A stretch of 34,237 nt of DNA from NCBI GenBank assembly GCA_030040865.1, contig JASHSX010000138.1, forward strand, positions 1 to 34,237, read 5' to 3'. The notes below the pieces were generated by a model that was not told where the DNA came from, ran no database searches, and worked only from the letters and a program-made list of their open reading frames with translations. Below, in pieces: positions 16,185 to 24,185 of the stretch (its first letter is position 1; every line of letters begins with the position of its first letter). The position numbers and the translations under genes are program-made. Origin of the DNA: Thermoplasmata archaeon. Lineage in GTDB: Archaea > Thermoplasmatota > Thermoplasmata > Lutacidiplasmatales > UBA184.

Positions 16185-16727
16185 CTACGCGCCGACCAAC
16201 TCTCCGAGCGTGCGCACCGTGTTCCAGTTGCGGATCGTCCCCCGCACCCCGAGCGTCCGCTCGAGCAGCGCTGTGGTAAGCCGCGAGGTGCCGATCCCGT
16301 CGCGGAAGTAGATGTAGGCGTGCCCGTCCGCCGGAACGACCCGCTCCCGGCCGGGGACCGCCGCCGCGAGCGCCGTCCAGGCGGACCGGGTCGGGGGACG
16401 CTTGAGCACCAGCACCGTGACGTGGGCCGGGTCGTCCGCGGCCTCCTCCGGGAACGGATTCCCGTCGAGCACGCGACGCCACTCCGCACGTCGCCGCACG
16501 AAGAAATCGGTCGTCACCCCGACCTCGGCGGACAGTTTCCGCTCGAGGGCGCGCTCCAGCCGGGCGGGGTCCGCCGCGCGGGACTCGAACGTCACGTTGC
16601 CCGACTGGAGCCAGGTCCGGACCGCACCGAACCCCAACGCCTCCACGGTCCTCTGAAGGTCGGCCATGCGGAGGGTGCCGGTCTTCGCGACGTTCACTGC
16701 TCGCAGGAGGGCCACGTACGACTCCAT
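16185..16727 (-). CDS. DUF1697 family protein
   Basis: 180 residues matching DUF1697 over the full length. It starts with SYVALLRAVNVAKTGTLRM, followed by VRTWLQSGNVTFES, VTTDFFVRRRAEW and YIYFRDGIGTSRLT. It ends with TIRNWNTVRTLGEL. The family is widespread and uncharacterised. The ATG at 16727 gives the family-normal N-terminus. An in-frame ATG at 16796 lies just below a CTATAC element at 16823-16828 and would add 23 residues while overlapping the methyltransferase by 41 bases. It sits 28 bases after the methyltransferase stop, so the two may be co-transcribed. Confidence 0.85.
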   Translation of the reverse strand: MESYVALLRAVNVAKTGTLRMADLQRTVEALGFGAVRTWLQSGNVTFESRAADPARLERALERKLSAEVGVTTDFFVRRRAEWRRVLDGNPFPEEAADDPAHVTVLVLKRPPTRSAWTALAAAVPGRERVVPADGHAYIYFRDGIGTSRLTTALLERTLGVRGTIRNWNTVRTLGELVGA

Positions 16728-16755
16728 CGTGACGCCGAGCGGTAACGCCCCTCCG

Positions 16756-17625
16756 TCATGAACGTGCCCTCCTCCCTCGAGCGCCGGATCCCCCATGCTC
16801 GACGGAACAGATCCGCCGGGCCGTATAGACCGGGGTCAGGACCGAGATCGTCGCCTGACCGTCGAACTGCTCGTCGACGATCCGCGCCAGGCCCTCGAGG
16901 AACCGGCGGCGTCGAGCGGGCGGGCGCGTCACGATATCGGAGAAGGACGCCCAGAGCGCGACCACCCGGGCCGTCGGCAGCGTGGCGCTCCAGTGCACCC
17001 GTTCGAGCGCCACCTTGTCGAACGCCCCGCTGGCCCGGTGGGCGGACAATCTCTTCCGGGCCGATCGGGCGTCCTGGGCTCGGCCCTCCGCCGGGGTGGT
17101 CGTCCGGCCGTCCTCGGCCCGATACAGTTCCTCGAGCGCGGATTGGAACGGCGTCGGCCGATAGGGGTCGCCGTGGTGGTTGTTCCAGTTCGCCCACCAG
17201 CCGCCCGGTCGCAGCGCCCCCGAGATCTTGCGAAGCGATCGACGGGGCGGAAGCCAATGGAAGCTCGACGCCGCGACGGCCAGGTCGTACGGTCGCGAAG
17301 GGAGCACGGCGCGCTCGAACGGCTTCGGGACGATCGTCACCGGCGCCGGAGCGCCCTCCAGGCGGCGACGGAGGTACCGGACGAACCGACGGTCCGGCTC
17401 GACGAGCGTGAGGGCACCGACGCCGCGGCCCAGCAGCTCCCGGCTGACCGTGCCGGCGCCCGGACCGATCTCGAGCGCCCGGGCGCCCCGGGCGAGACCG
17501 CACCGTTCCTCGAGGATCGCGTAGACACGGGCCGGGTACCCGAGACGGGCCCGCTCGTACGCGGCCGGGTCCCGACCGAACACGGTCTTCCGACGGCTGC
17601 GCGGGACCCGGGTCGCCACGTCCAC
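16756..17625 (-). CDS. class I SAM-dependent methyltransferase
   Basis: 289 residues. Motif I is ALEIGPGAGTVS at about 50-61. LTLVEPDRRFVRYL supplies the acidic SAM-ribose residue, YDLAVAASSFHWL is motif IV-like, and RPGGWWANWNNHHGDPY is the post-motif loop. The overall pattern resembles Methyltransf_11/UbiE-like small-molecule methyltransferases. The N-terminus VFGRDPAAYERARLGYP is typical of this group. The substrate is unknown. The GTG at 17625 has a GATTTG element about 20 bases upstream (17641-17648), a little closer than usual. The last 20 residues are basic and poorly conserved in appearance. Confidence 0.83.
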   Translation of the reverse strand: MDVATRVPRSRRKTVFGRDPAAYERARLGYPARVYAILEERCGLARGARALEIGPGAGTVSRELLGRGVGALTLVEPDRRFVRYLRRRLEGAPAPVTIVPKPFERAVLPSRPYDLAVAASSFHWLPPRRSLRKISGALRPGGWWANWNNHHGDPYRPTPFQSALEELYRAEDGRTTTPAEGRAQDARSARKRLSAHRASGAFDKVALERVHWSATLPTARVVALWASFSDIVTRPPARRRRFLEGLARIVDEQFDGQATISVLTPVYTARRICSVEHGGSGARGRRARS

Positions 17626-17675
17626 CTCAGAACGACGCGGTCAAATCGGCTGCGCCCTCGAGGAAGGGCCGGGGC

Positions 17676-17990
17676 TCAGTCGACGATCCGAAGCTCGACC
17701 CGGAGTCGCTCGGCGACGTGACGCAGCAGCGCGACCTGTTCCTCGGTGACCGTGGCCCGCGACATCGCCCGCCGGTACGCGTGGGCGATCTCCCGGGGGA
17801 CGGGCGTGTTGAAGATCGAGGCCCAGGCCGTGTCGAGCGTCCAGACGCGGGAGCGGAGCGCGACGGCGAGGAGGTTCACCTCGGAGGTCGGGCGTTTGGG
17901 CTCGTTGGGATCGATCCACCCGCGCCGGCGGCTGAGATAGCAGACCGGACGGACCTCCGAGGCGGGCTCGGCCGGAGGGATGCCGCTCAC
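17676..17990 (-). CDS. hypothetical protein (104 aa)
   Basis: I do not recognise the family. Features are a WIDPNEPKRPTSEVNLLAVA segment, a VWTLDTAWASIF hydrophobic/aromatic stretch, then two predicted helices, the second ending in LLRHVAERLRVELRIVD. The composition looks like a real folded protein and not a shadow frame. The GTG at 17990 is about 35-40 bases below a CTAAAT box A (18025-18030). It lies between the methyltransferase and tRNA-Val on the same strand. Confidence 0.6.
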   Translation of the reverse strand: MSGIPPAEPASEVRPVCYLSRRRGWIDPNEPKRPTSEVNLLAVALRSRVWTLDTAWASIFNTPVPREIAHAYRRAMSRATVTEEQVALLRHVAERLRVELRIVD

Positions 17991-18024
17991 GAGACGCTCA
18001 CCGACCGGTAGGACCGGCGCTCGG

Positions 18025-18030
18025 ATTTAG
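18025..18030 (-). promoter_or_regulatory. box A element of the 104-residue hypothetical gene
   Basis: Minus-strand CTAAAT predicts a transcript start near 18001, about 11 bases ahead of the GTG at 17990. Confidence 0.45.
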
Positions 18031-18095
18031 CGCCGCGGCCCGTCGGAGGAACGCCGGCGCCCGGGTTCCCGCCGGCCTCGGATCGCGGGGTCGGA

Positions 18096-18168
18096 TGGGC
18101 TCGGCCGGATTCGAACCGGCGGTCTTCGCTGTGTGAGAGCGACGTCTTAACCGCTGGACTACGAGCCC
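18096..18168 (-). tRNA. tRNA-Val (CAC)
   Basis: A 73-base cloverleaf folds by hand. The acceptor is GGGCTCG/CGAGCCC with discriminator A. The D stem is GTC/GAC. The anticodon stem TCGCT/AGCGA surrounds the loop CTCACAC, giving anticodon CAC. The T arm is GCCGG-TTCGAAT-CCGGC. No intron and no encoded CCA are present. Confidence 0.96.
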
Positions 18169-18194
18169 AACGGACGGGGCGAACGTGCCTCCTA

Positions 18195-18202
18195 ACTAAA
18201 GG
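18195..18202 (-). promoter_or_regulatory. box A element of tRNA-Val
   Basis: Minus-strand CCTTTAGT is centred about 30 bases before the first tRNA base, the expected archaeal TBP position. Confidence 0.6.
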
Positions 18203-18210
18203 CTTGGAGG

Positions 18211-19080
18211 TCAGAGGGGGACGGCGAGCAGGAGCGGCACGACGAGGCTCGCCGCGATCGTGAGGACGAGCCCGTTGGCGATGGCGAGGGTCCCCGCGTC
18301 CCGGTCGCCGTAGCGCGTGACGAAGTAGAGCGTGGTGTCCATCGAGGTGGCGCCCCCCCACGCCGCGAGCCCCTCCCCGCCCATCCGTCGCCCCGCCGAC
18401 GGCGACAGCAGCATCGTGAGGTTCTCCCGGAAGAAGTTCGTCAGGAAGGCGAGGAGACCGAGGACGGCGCCGACCCGCGCTTCCACGAGCGGCCCGGTGA
18501 GCGAATAGAACCCGAATCCGAGGGACGTCGCGAGCGACACCGAGAGAGGAGTCCCGGAGAGCTCCGCGAAGAGGACGCCCGCGCCGACCGCACCGGCCAC
18601 CGCCGCCCCGATCGGTATCCAGAGCGAGGGCAGCCGGCCCCAAGCGAGGCGAAGACCGAAGCCGACGAGCGCGAGCAGCGCGTACAGCGCGAGCGGGATG
18701 CCGACCGCCGTCGGAAGGGCGACTGCGTGGCCGACGCCGTAGCCGACGACCAGCGCGGCGACCAGCGCCACGCTGAACGGTACGCGTTCGGGCGGGGGAC
18801 GGTCCGCCGCCGGTCCGGCGGGGGTGGGGCGGAGCCGAGCGAGCCCGAGGTAGACGCCCGCGGTGAGGGCCAGGATGAGCCCGACGAACGCAAGAGCGAG
18901 GGGGATCGTGACGAGGAGACTTCCCGGCGGGATCCCGTTCAGCGACGCCCCGAGGAGGGCGACGAGGACGACGATCGTCGCGAGGGTGAGACGACCCACC
19001 CACGGGGTCGACGGGCGCACGATCGCGCCCGCGATCAGGCCGCCGGCGAGCGCAAGGTAGAGGAACGGGTCGAACGCCAC
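18211..19080 (-). CDS. LysO-like (DUF340) lysine exporter family membrane protein
   Basis: 289 residues with about eight hydrophobic segments. The second half carries the LysO/DUF340 signatures: LGFGFYSLTGPLVEARVG near 187-204, LLAFLTNFFRENLTMLLSP near 209-227, and GATSMDTTLYFVTRYG near 243-258. In E. coli, LysO exports lysine and related cationic compounds; transfer of that function to this protein is an inference. The GTG start at 19080 lies seven bases after the purA stop, so it is almost certainly in the same operon. There is no obvious metabolic link between adenylosuccinate synthesis and amino-acid export. Confidence 0.83.
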   Translation of the reverse strand: MAFDPFLYLALAGGLIAGAIVRPSTPWVGRLTLATIVVLVALLGASLNGIPPGSLLVTIPLALAFVGLILALTAGVYLGLARLRPTPAGPAADRPPPERVPFSVALVAALVVGYGVGHAVALPTAVGIPLALYALLALVGFGLRLAWGRLPSLWIPIGAAVAGAVGAGVLFAELSGTPLSVSLATSLGFGFYSLTGPLVEARVGAVLGLLAFLTNFFRENLTMLLSPSAGRRMGGEGLAAWGGATSMDTTLYFVTRYGDRDAGTLAIANGLVLTIAASLVVPLLLAVPL

Positions 19081-19087
19081 AGCCGGT

Positions 19088-20515
19088 TCAGGAGTTCCCG
19101 GCGCGGCGGCGGCGGGGGGGCGGCGTGCCGAGCGAGACCGTCTGGTCCCGCGCGGGGCCGTAGCCGACGAACTCCACCGGGACGCCCGTCTCGATCGCGA
19201 TGAAGCCGAGGAACTCCTTGAGCGTCGGCGGGAGCGCGGCCGCTCCCTCGGAACGCAACCGCTCGTGGAGCCGCTCGTGGAACTCCGGCCACCCCGGCTT
19301 CGTCTCGTAGATCGGCTCGGCCTTCGCGAGCTCCTCCGCTTGCGCCGGCAGGAGGTCGCGTACCGTGCGCCCGTCGGGCATCCGGTACCCGACGCACACC
19401 GGCACCCGCTCCCGCCCTCCGAGCGCGTCGACCTTCGTGATCGCGAACGAGGTGAACCCGTTCAACCGGGACGCGTAGCGCAGCAGGACGAGGTCGAGGG
19501 AGCCGCACCGGCGCGGCCGTCCCGTGGTGGCGCCCCGTTCCCCGCCGACCCTCCGGAGGTACTCGCCCCAGTCGCCGGTGTCCTCGGTCGGGAACGGCCC
19601 CTCGCCGACCCGGGTCGTGTACGCCTTCGAGACCCCGACGACCCGGTCGAGCTCGGTGGGCGGGATCCCGCTCCCGAGGAGAGCGCCCGCGCTCGTGGGG
19701 TGCGAGCTCGAGACGTACGGGTAGGTGCCGTAGTCGACGTCGAGGAGCGCGCTCTGCGCCCCCTCGATCAGGATCGGCTCGCCGCGGTCGATGGCGCCCC
19801 AGACGATCGGCTCCGTCGGCCGGACGAACGGGGCGAGTCGACCGCCCGTTTCGAGGAGCTGCCCCAGGAGGTCGGCGAAGGGCGGGAGGTTCGCGAGGTG
19901 CGTCTTCGTCGCGTAGAGGAGCTTCAGCCGCTCCTCGAGGATCGCGGGGTGGCCCAGGTCCCCGTAGCGGATCCCCCATCGTCCGGCCCGGTCGGCGTAG
20001 GCGGGGCCGACGCCCCGCCGCGTCGTGCCGAGGCCCGCGCCCGGCGCCGTGCGGCTCCTCAGGTCGTCCTCCCACGCATCCTCGACCTCGTGGACGGGGA
20101 GGAGGACGTGGGCGCGGTCCGAGATCACGACCTCGCCGCGCAACAGGCCGCGTCCCTCGAGCTCCCGCAGCTCCTCCTCGAACTTGAACGGCTGAATGAC
20201 CATCCCGGGGCCGCTCACGCCGACGACTCCGTGGCGGAGCGCGCCGCACGCGACCTGGTGGAGGACGATCTTCCCCTCGGGCAGGACGATCGTGTGGCCG
20301 GTGTTCGGCCCGCCGCCCGAGCGGACGACGTAGCGCGCGTCGGCCGCGAGGTAGTCCGAGATCTTCCCCTTCGCTTCGTCGCCGAACTGCGCGCCGAGGA
20401 CGATCGTGACGGTCGTACGGCTCCCCCGAGCCGGAGGGGAACGTGCCGCGTAGATGTCGCTTGTGTCTACCGGTCCGTGCGCTACCCTCGCGCGCCACGG
20501 CGTGCGGTACCCCAA
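19088..20515 (-). CDS. purA: adenylosuccinate synthetase
   Basis: Joins IMP and aspartate with GTP to form adenylosuccinate, the first committed step to AMP. The catalytic core begins TIVLGAQFGDEAKGKISDYL. The usual GDEGKGK loop is GDEAKGK here, and the catalytic Asp is retained, so this is PurA and not a PurZ-like dGMP enzyme. GGGPNTGHT, GVGPAYADRAGRWG and a C-terminal base-binding region (ITKVDALGG) follow. The start is a problem. The only standard start codon in frame is TTG at 20515, which adds 33 residues unlike PurA and lies upstream of the predicted transcript start (box A 20517-20523, start about 20495). An ACG at 20416 with GGGGGAG upstream would give exactly a normal N-terminus (MTVTIVLG). 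Confidence 0.93.
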   Translation of the reverse strand: MGYRTPWRARVAHGPVDTSDIYAARSPPARGSRTTVTIVLGAQFGDEAKGKISDYLAADARYVVRSGGGPNTGHTIVLPEGKIVLHQVACGALRHGVVGVSGPGMVIQPFKFEEELRELEGRGLLRGEVVISDRAHVLLPVHEVEDAWEDDLRSRTAPGAGLGTTRRGVGPAYADRAGRWGIRYGDLGHPAILEERLKLLYATKTHLANLPPFADLLGQLLETGGRLAPFVRPTEPIVWGAIDRGEPILIEGAQSALLDVDYGTYPYVSSSHPTSAGALLGSGIPPTELDRVVGVSKAYTTRVGEGPFPTEDTGDWGEYLRRVGGERGATTGRPRRCGSLDLVLLRYASRLNGFTSFAITKVDALGGRERVPVCVGYRMPDGRTVRDLLPAQAEELAKAEPIYETKPGWPEFHERLHERLRSEGAAALPPTLKEFLGFIAIETGVPVEFVGYGPARDQTVSLGTPPPRRRRAGNS

Positions 20516-20516
20516 C

Positions 20517-20523
20517 GGTAAAG
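20517..20523 (-). promoter_or_regulatory. candidate box A of purA
   Basis: Minus-strand CTTTACC predicts purA transcription from about 20495. The divergent aspartate aminotransferase starts 25-30 bases away on the other strand, so its TBP site must overlap this short 32-base region. Confidence 0.4.
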
Positions 20524-20547
20524 AGGAGTACCGGGGTCCGCGGCGGA

Positions 20548-21678
20548 ATGGTCGCCCAGCGGGCCCGCGATGCGGAGCTCTCGGGGATCCGGCGGATGTT
20601 CGAGGGCGCTCCCCCGAACGCGATCAACCTGGGGCTCGGGGAGCCCGACTTCGACCCACCGCCCGAGGTCGTCGAAGCGCTCGTGCGCGCCGTTCGCAAC
20701 GGCATGAACCACTACGGTCCCTCCGCCGGCCTCGCGAGCCTGCGGACGAAGATCGCCGAACGGTACCGCGACCGCCTCGCCTCGACCTCGGCGGAGAACG
20801 TGATCGTGACGGCGGGCGGTTCGGAGGCGCTCATGGCGACGGCCCTCGCCCTCTACGATCCCGGCGACCGGGTGCTCGTGCCGAACCCCGGGTTCGTGCT
20901 CTACGCGCCGCACGCTCGGCTCGCCGGCGCGACGCCGGTGCCGTACTCGCTCGCCGAGGAGCGGCGCCACCAGCCCGACTTCGACGAACTCGAACGGATC
21001 GTGACCCCGAGGACGCGGGCGATCGTCGTGAACAGCCCGTCCAACCCGACCGGCGCGGTCTTCGGCCCCAAGGTCGTGGACCGAATGGTCCGGTTCGCCG
21101 AGGACCACGACCTCACGATCGTCTCCGACGAGGTGTACGAGGAGATCGTCTACGACGGGCCGAGCCCGACGTTCTGGGGTCGTACGGACCGGGTCGTGAT
21201 CGTGAACTCGTTCTCGAAGACGCTCGCGATGACCGGCTGGCGGCTCGGGTTCCTGGTCGCGCCCCGACCCCTCGCGATCGAGCTCAACAAGATGCACTAC
21301 CACATCGTGGCGTGCCCGTCGACGCCGGCCCAGGCGGCGGTCCTCGAGGGGCTGTCGTCGGAGCGCAGTGCGCTCGCTCGCATGGTGCGCGAGTTCCGCG
21401 TCCGGCGCGACCTCGTCGTCCGCCGCCTGCGCGCGATGCCCGGCGTCTCCGTCGTGCCGCCGGAAGGAGCGTTCTACGCGTTCCCGCGGTTCGCCTGGGA
21501 CCGCTCGTCGACGGAGATCGCGCGCGCCCTTCTGGGGCGCGGGGTGATCACGACGCCGGGCGACGCGTTCGGGTCGCTGGGCGCCGGCCACCTGAGGCTG
21601 TCGTTCGCCGCGTCGCGGGCGAACCTCGAGAAGGGGCTCGGGATCCTGGGCGACTACGGCGCCGGGGTGGCCGGATGA
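20548..21678 (+). CDS. aspC: PLP-dependent aminotransferase class I (aspartate aminotransferase-like)
   Basis: 376 residues with the subgroup I-gamma aminotransferase layout. INLGLGEPDFDPPPEV is near the N-terminus, HYGPSAGLASLR near 55-66, and TAGGSEALM contacts the PLP phosphate. NSPSNPTG carries N166, and SDEVYEEIVYDG carries D194 and Y197. The Schiff-base lysine K224 is in NSFSKTLAMTGWRLG, and the carboxylate-binding Arg lies near the C-terminus. It probably transfers amino groups between aspartate or other amino acids and 2-oxoglutarate; aromatic or alanine specificity is possible. It is divergent from purA, which consumes aspartate, a plausible but unproven functional link. A longer frame to 20443 enters purA and is rejected. 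Confidence 0.9.
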   Translation: MVAQRARDAELSGIRRMFEGAPPNAINLGLGEPDFDPPPEVVEALVRAVRNGMNHYGPSAGLASLRTKIAERYRDRLASTSAENVIVTAGGSEALMATALALYDPGDRVLVPNPGFVLYAPHARLAGATPVPYSLAEERRHQPDFDELERIVTPRTRAIVVNSPSNPTGAVFGPKVVDRMVRFAEDHDLTIVSDEVYEEIVYDGPSPTFWGRTDRVVIVNSFSKTLAMTGWRLGFLVAPRPLAIELNKMHYHIVACPSTPAQAAVLEGLSSERSALARMVREFRVRRDLVVRRLRAMPGVSVVPPEGAFYAFPRFAWDRSSTEIARALLGRGVITTPGDAFGSLGAGHLRLSFAASRANLEKGLGILGDYGAGVAG

Positions 21679-21818
21679 TCGCCCGCCTCGTGGGCACGGT
21701 GTTCCGGGCGCTTGCCCGTCTGCGGCCCGGCGACGCGGGCCGCGACCTCGATCACGTCGGCGCCGAGCTCGTGCGCCTCGACGCGTCGGGGCGGCCCCCG
21801 TCGACGAGGGCTCGGTAG
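21675..21818 (+). CDS. possible 47-residue small ORF after aspC
   Basis: It begins with an ATGA overlap on the aspC stop and encodes a short amphipathic, Arg-rich peptide (MIARLVGTVFRALARLRPGD, then a polar tail). The last 67 bases overlap the opposite-strand glycosyltransferase, whose C-terminal tail is itself poorly conserved in appearance. The overlap geometry matches the local habit of real genes, but nothing else supports it, and it may be chance. Confidence 0.2.
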   Translation: MIARLVGTVFRALARLRPGDAGRDLDHVGAELVRLDASGRPPSTRAR

Positions 21819-22951
21819 AGCGCCCGGTGGCGTTCCGTCGCCACCGACCAGTCGTAGCCGAGGGCGCGCTCGGCGCCGTACTCCACGCGGCGTCGGGTCT
21901 CGGGCGCGTCGCCGTCGATCGCCCGCAGGGCGGCCGCGAGCGCCGGGGCGTCCCCGTAGGGGACGAGCCGACCGGCCTTGCCGCCGTCCAGCACCTCCGG
22001 CACGCCGCCCACCGCCGTCGCGACGATCGGCGTGCGCGCGGCCATCGCCTCGAGCAGGACGAGCCCGAACGCCTCCCACTCCGACGGCAGCACGAGCGCC
22101 CGGGCGCCGCGCACGACCGCACGGTACGTGCGCTCGTCCTCGACATGGCCGAGCGGACGGAGCAGGTCCGCGACCCCGAGCCGGCGCGCCTGCTGGGTCA
22201 GCGCCCCGAGCTCGCCCCAGTCGCGACCCATGAGCACGATCGGCTGACGCTCGGCCGACGGGAGGAGCGACAGGCTCTCGACCAAGTAGCGAAGGCCCTT
22301 GTTCGGCGCCAGGCGCCCCACGAACAGGTAGTACGAGGGCGGGAGGCCGTCGGGCCGAGGCGCCTCAGGATCCGGCCGCTGCCACGGAACGAGGTCGATC
22401 CCCGGGGGGATCACCGCGATCGCGTCGCGGGGGGCGAACTCCGCGACGAGCTCGGCCTCGCGCGCCGTCTCGACCACGAGGCTCCGCGCGACGCGGTAGG
22501 CGGTCATCCCGAAGCCGACGTCCTGGAGCCGAAGCATCGTGCGCTTCCAGGTCGGCTCCCGCCGATCGGCCGGGTGGTAGTGCGTCGAGACGACGAGCGG
22601 GATCCCGCGCCGGTCCGCGACCGCCGCCGCCTGGAGGACGTGGCCGTACCGATGAGAGTGCGCGTGGAGGACGTCGGCCCCGCTCCCCGCGAGCCCGTCG
22701 ATGAGGCCGACCATCATCGGGAGCGTGAGCCCCGGCACGAGGCGCTTCCGTACCGGGAAGCGGCGGACCGGCACCCCGTCGACCTCCGGGGACCAGACCG
22801 CCCGCCGCTCCCAGCGTGACTCGTTGTACAGGTCGGAGGCGTAGACCGACACCTCGTCCCCCGCCGCCTTCAGGCGCCGGGTCACCTCGCGCGTCGTCGT
22901 CTCGACGCCCCCGGGGGCGTCGAAGCGCAGGACGACGTGGACGACCTTCAT
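21752..22951 (-). CDS. glycosyltransferase family 4 (second of pair)
   Basis: 399 residues with the GT-B fold. The N-terminal acceptor domain begins KVVHVVLRFDAPGGVETTT, with the glycine-rich loop. The HAHSHRYGH segment is at about 145. The C-terminal donor domain starts at YYLFVGRLAPNKGLRYLVES, and the GT4 E-x7-E motif is in PSEWEAFGLVLLEAMA, where it contacts the nucleotide-sugar ribose. It transfers a sugar from an NDP-sugar to a lipid- or glycan-linked acceptor; the donor and acceptor are unknown. The ATG overlaps the stop of the first glycosyltransferase (ATGA). It is the last gene of the five-gene run that includes the UDP-sulfoquinovose synthase-like enzyme. SqdX/SQD2 sulfolipid transferases are also GT4. 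Confidence 0.9.
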   Translation of the reverse strand: MKVVHVVLRFDAPGGVETTTREVTRRLKAAGDEVSVYASDLYNESRWERRAVWSPEVDGVPVRRFPVRKRLVPGLTLPMMVGLIDGLAGSGADVLHAHSHRYGHVLQAAAVADRRGIPLVVSTHYHPADRREPTWKRTMLRLQDVGFGMTAYRVARSLVVETAREAELVAEFAPRDAIAVIPPGIDLVPWQRPDPEAPRPDGLPPSYYLFVGRLAPNKGLRYLVESLSLLPSAERQPIVLMGRDWGELGALTQQARRLGVADLLRPLGHVEDERTYRAVVRGARALVLPSEWEAFGLVLLEAMAARTPIVATAVGGVPEVLDGGKAGRLVPYGDAPALAAALRAIDGDAPETRRRVEYGAERALGYDWSVATERHRALYRALVDGGRPDASRRTSSAPT

Positions 22952-24129
22952 CGCTCGAGGACTTCGCGGTAGAGCGCGTTCACGCGCTCGGCGAGGCGGT
23001 CCCACGTGTACCGCGGGACGATCTCGCGACGACCGTACTCGCCGAGCCGGCCGGCGAGCGAGGCATCGTTCCAGACGGTCCGTATCGCCTCGGCGAGCGC
23101 CGGGACGTCCTTCGGCGGTACCAGGAGGCCGGCCCGGCCGTCCTCGACGAACTCGGGGATCCCCCCGACCCGGGTCGCGACGACCGGCTTCCCCTGGGCC
23201 ATCGCTTCGAGGAGCACGAGCCCGAACGCCTCGTACTCGCTCGGCAGGACGACGAGGCGGGATTCCCGGTACGCGGCCGCGAGGAGCGCATCGCTCGGCA
23301 CGTGCCCCACGATCCGGATCCGGTCCACGAGACCGAGCGAACGGGCGCGCTGCTCGACCGGCCGCTGCATGCCGCCGTCGCCGCCGACGAGCACGAGGCG
23401 CGCCGTGGGGTCGGACTGCGCGAGCGGGCGGAACGCCTCGACGAGCTCGAGCAGTCCCTTGTTCGAGGCGAGGCGTCCCACGAACAGGAGGTACGGCCCG
23501 TCGAGGCCGTAGCGGTCCGAGAACGGGTGTTCGCCCGCCGGCGGCTCGGGGAGCGCGCGGCGGCCCGGCGGGATGATCGACACGGGCGGCAGCGGGAAGT
23601 CGAGCTCCCGGAGGAGCCGCTCCTCCTCCCGGCTCTGCACGATGACCCGGGCCGCCGGCGCGAGGAGCCGCTTCGCGAGGTGCCCGTCGTAGAAGCCGCG
23701 CAGCTGGTGGCGGAACCAACCGCCGTAGATCGACCAGGCCGGGTGGAAGTGGGCCGTGAGGACGAACGGGGTCCCCGCGCGGCTGTGGTGGCGCCGGGCG
23801 ACGGCGAGCTGGTGCGTCCCGTACGTGTGCACGTGCACGATGTCGGGTCGGGCGGCCGCGACGGCGCGCCCGAGCCCCCGGAAGAACGGGTAGTGGAGCT
23901 CGCCCGGCATCGAGACGACCGGGATCCGGTGGATCGTCCCGTACGGCGCCCGTTCCGTGCGGGGGACGCTCGGGGGGAGCGGTTCGATCGGGATCTCGCG
24001 GAAGAGGTCGCTCGTGAAGATGTCGACCGAGTGGCCCATCGCCGCGAGGCGCGGGGCGAGCTCGCCCACGTGCTGCTCGACCCCGCCGGGGGCCGGCGGG
24101 AACCGGGTCGACAGCTGGGCGACCTTCAC
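22948..24129 (-). CDS. glycosyltransferase family 4 (first of pair)
   Basis: 393 residues, GT-B fold and paralogous to the downstream gene. The N-terminus is KVAQLSTRFPPAPGGVEQHV, and VHVHTYGTHQLAV is in the acceptor domain. LTAHFHPAWSIYG is mid-protein, YLLFVGRLASNKGLLELVEA opens the donor domain, and the E-x7-E motif is in PSEYEAFGLVLLEAMA. The GTG at 24129 is supported by an AGTATC element (24150-24155) at leaderless spacing. It probably adds one sugar in the same glycan or glycolipid as its partner, since the two genes share an ATGA junction. The acceptor and donor cannot be read from sequence. Confidence 0.9.
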   Translation of the reverse strand: MKVAQLSTRFPPAPGGVEQHVGELAPRLAAMGHSVDIFTSDLFREIPIEPLPPSVPRTERAPYGTIHRIPVVSMPGELHYPFFRGLGRAVAAARPDIVHVHTYGTHQLAVARRHHSRAGTPFVLTAHFHPAWSIYGGWFRHQLRGFYDGHLAKRLLAPAARVIVQSREEERLLRELDFPLPPVSIIPPGRRALPEPPAGEHPFSDRYGLDGPYLLFVGRLASNKGLLELVEAFRPLAQSDPTARLVLVGGDGGMQRPVEQRARSLGLVDRIRIVGHVPSDALLAAAYRESRLVVLPSEYEAFGLVLLEAMAQGKPVVATRVGGIPEFVEDGRAGLLVPPKDVPALAEAIRTVWNDASLAGRLGEYGRREIVPRYTWDRLAERVNALYREVLER

Positions 24130-24149
24130 GGGGACGGACCTTCCCCTCG

Positions 24150-24155
24150 GATACT
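24150..24155 (-). promoter_or_regulatory. candidate box A of the glycosyltransferase pair
   Basis: Minus-strand AGTATC lies about 24 bases before the GTG at 24129. If used, the two glycosyltransferases have their own promoter in addition to any readthrough from the upstream genes. Confidence 0.4.
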
Positions 24156-24185
24156 TGACGGCAAGGGTTCGGCGGAGGCGGCGCG

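Noticed and set aside
19088-20416. purA as a PurZ-type aminoadenine enzyme
   Set aside because: The catalytic Asp of the GDE loop is intact, and the gene sits in an ordinary chromosomal context.
19035-20705. A 556-codon minus-strand frame overlapping purA
   Set aside because: No recognisable motifs. PurA motifs are in the neighbouring frame. Only its GTG at 20499 is interesting, as discussed for the purA start.
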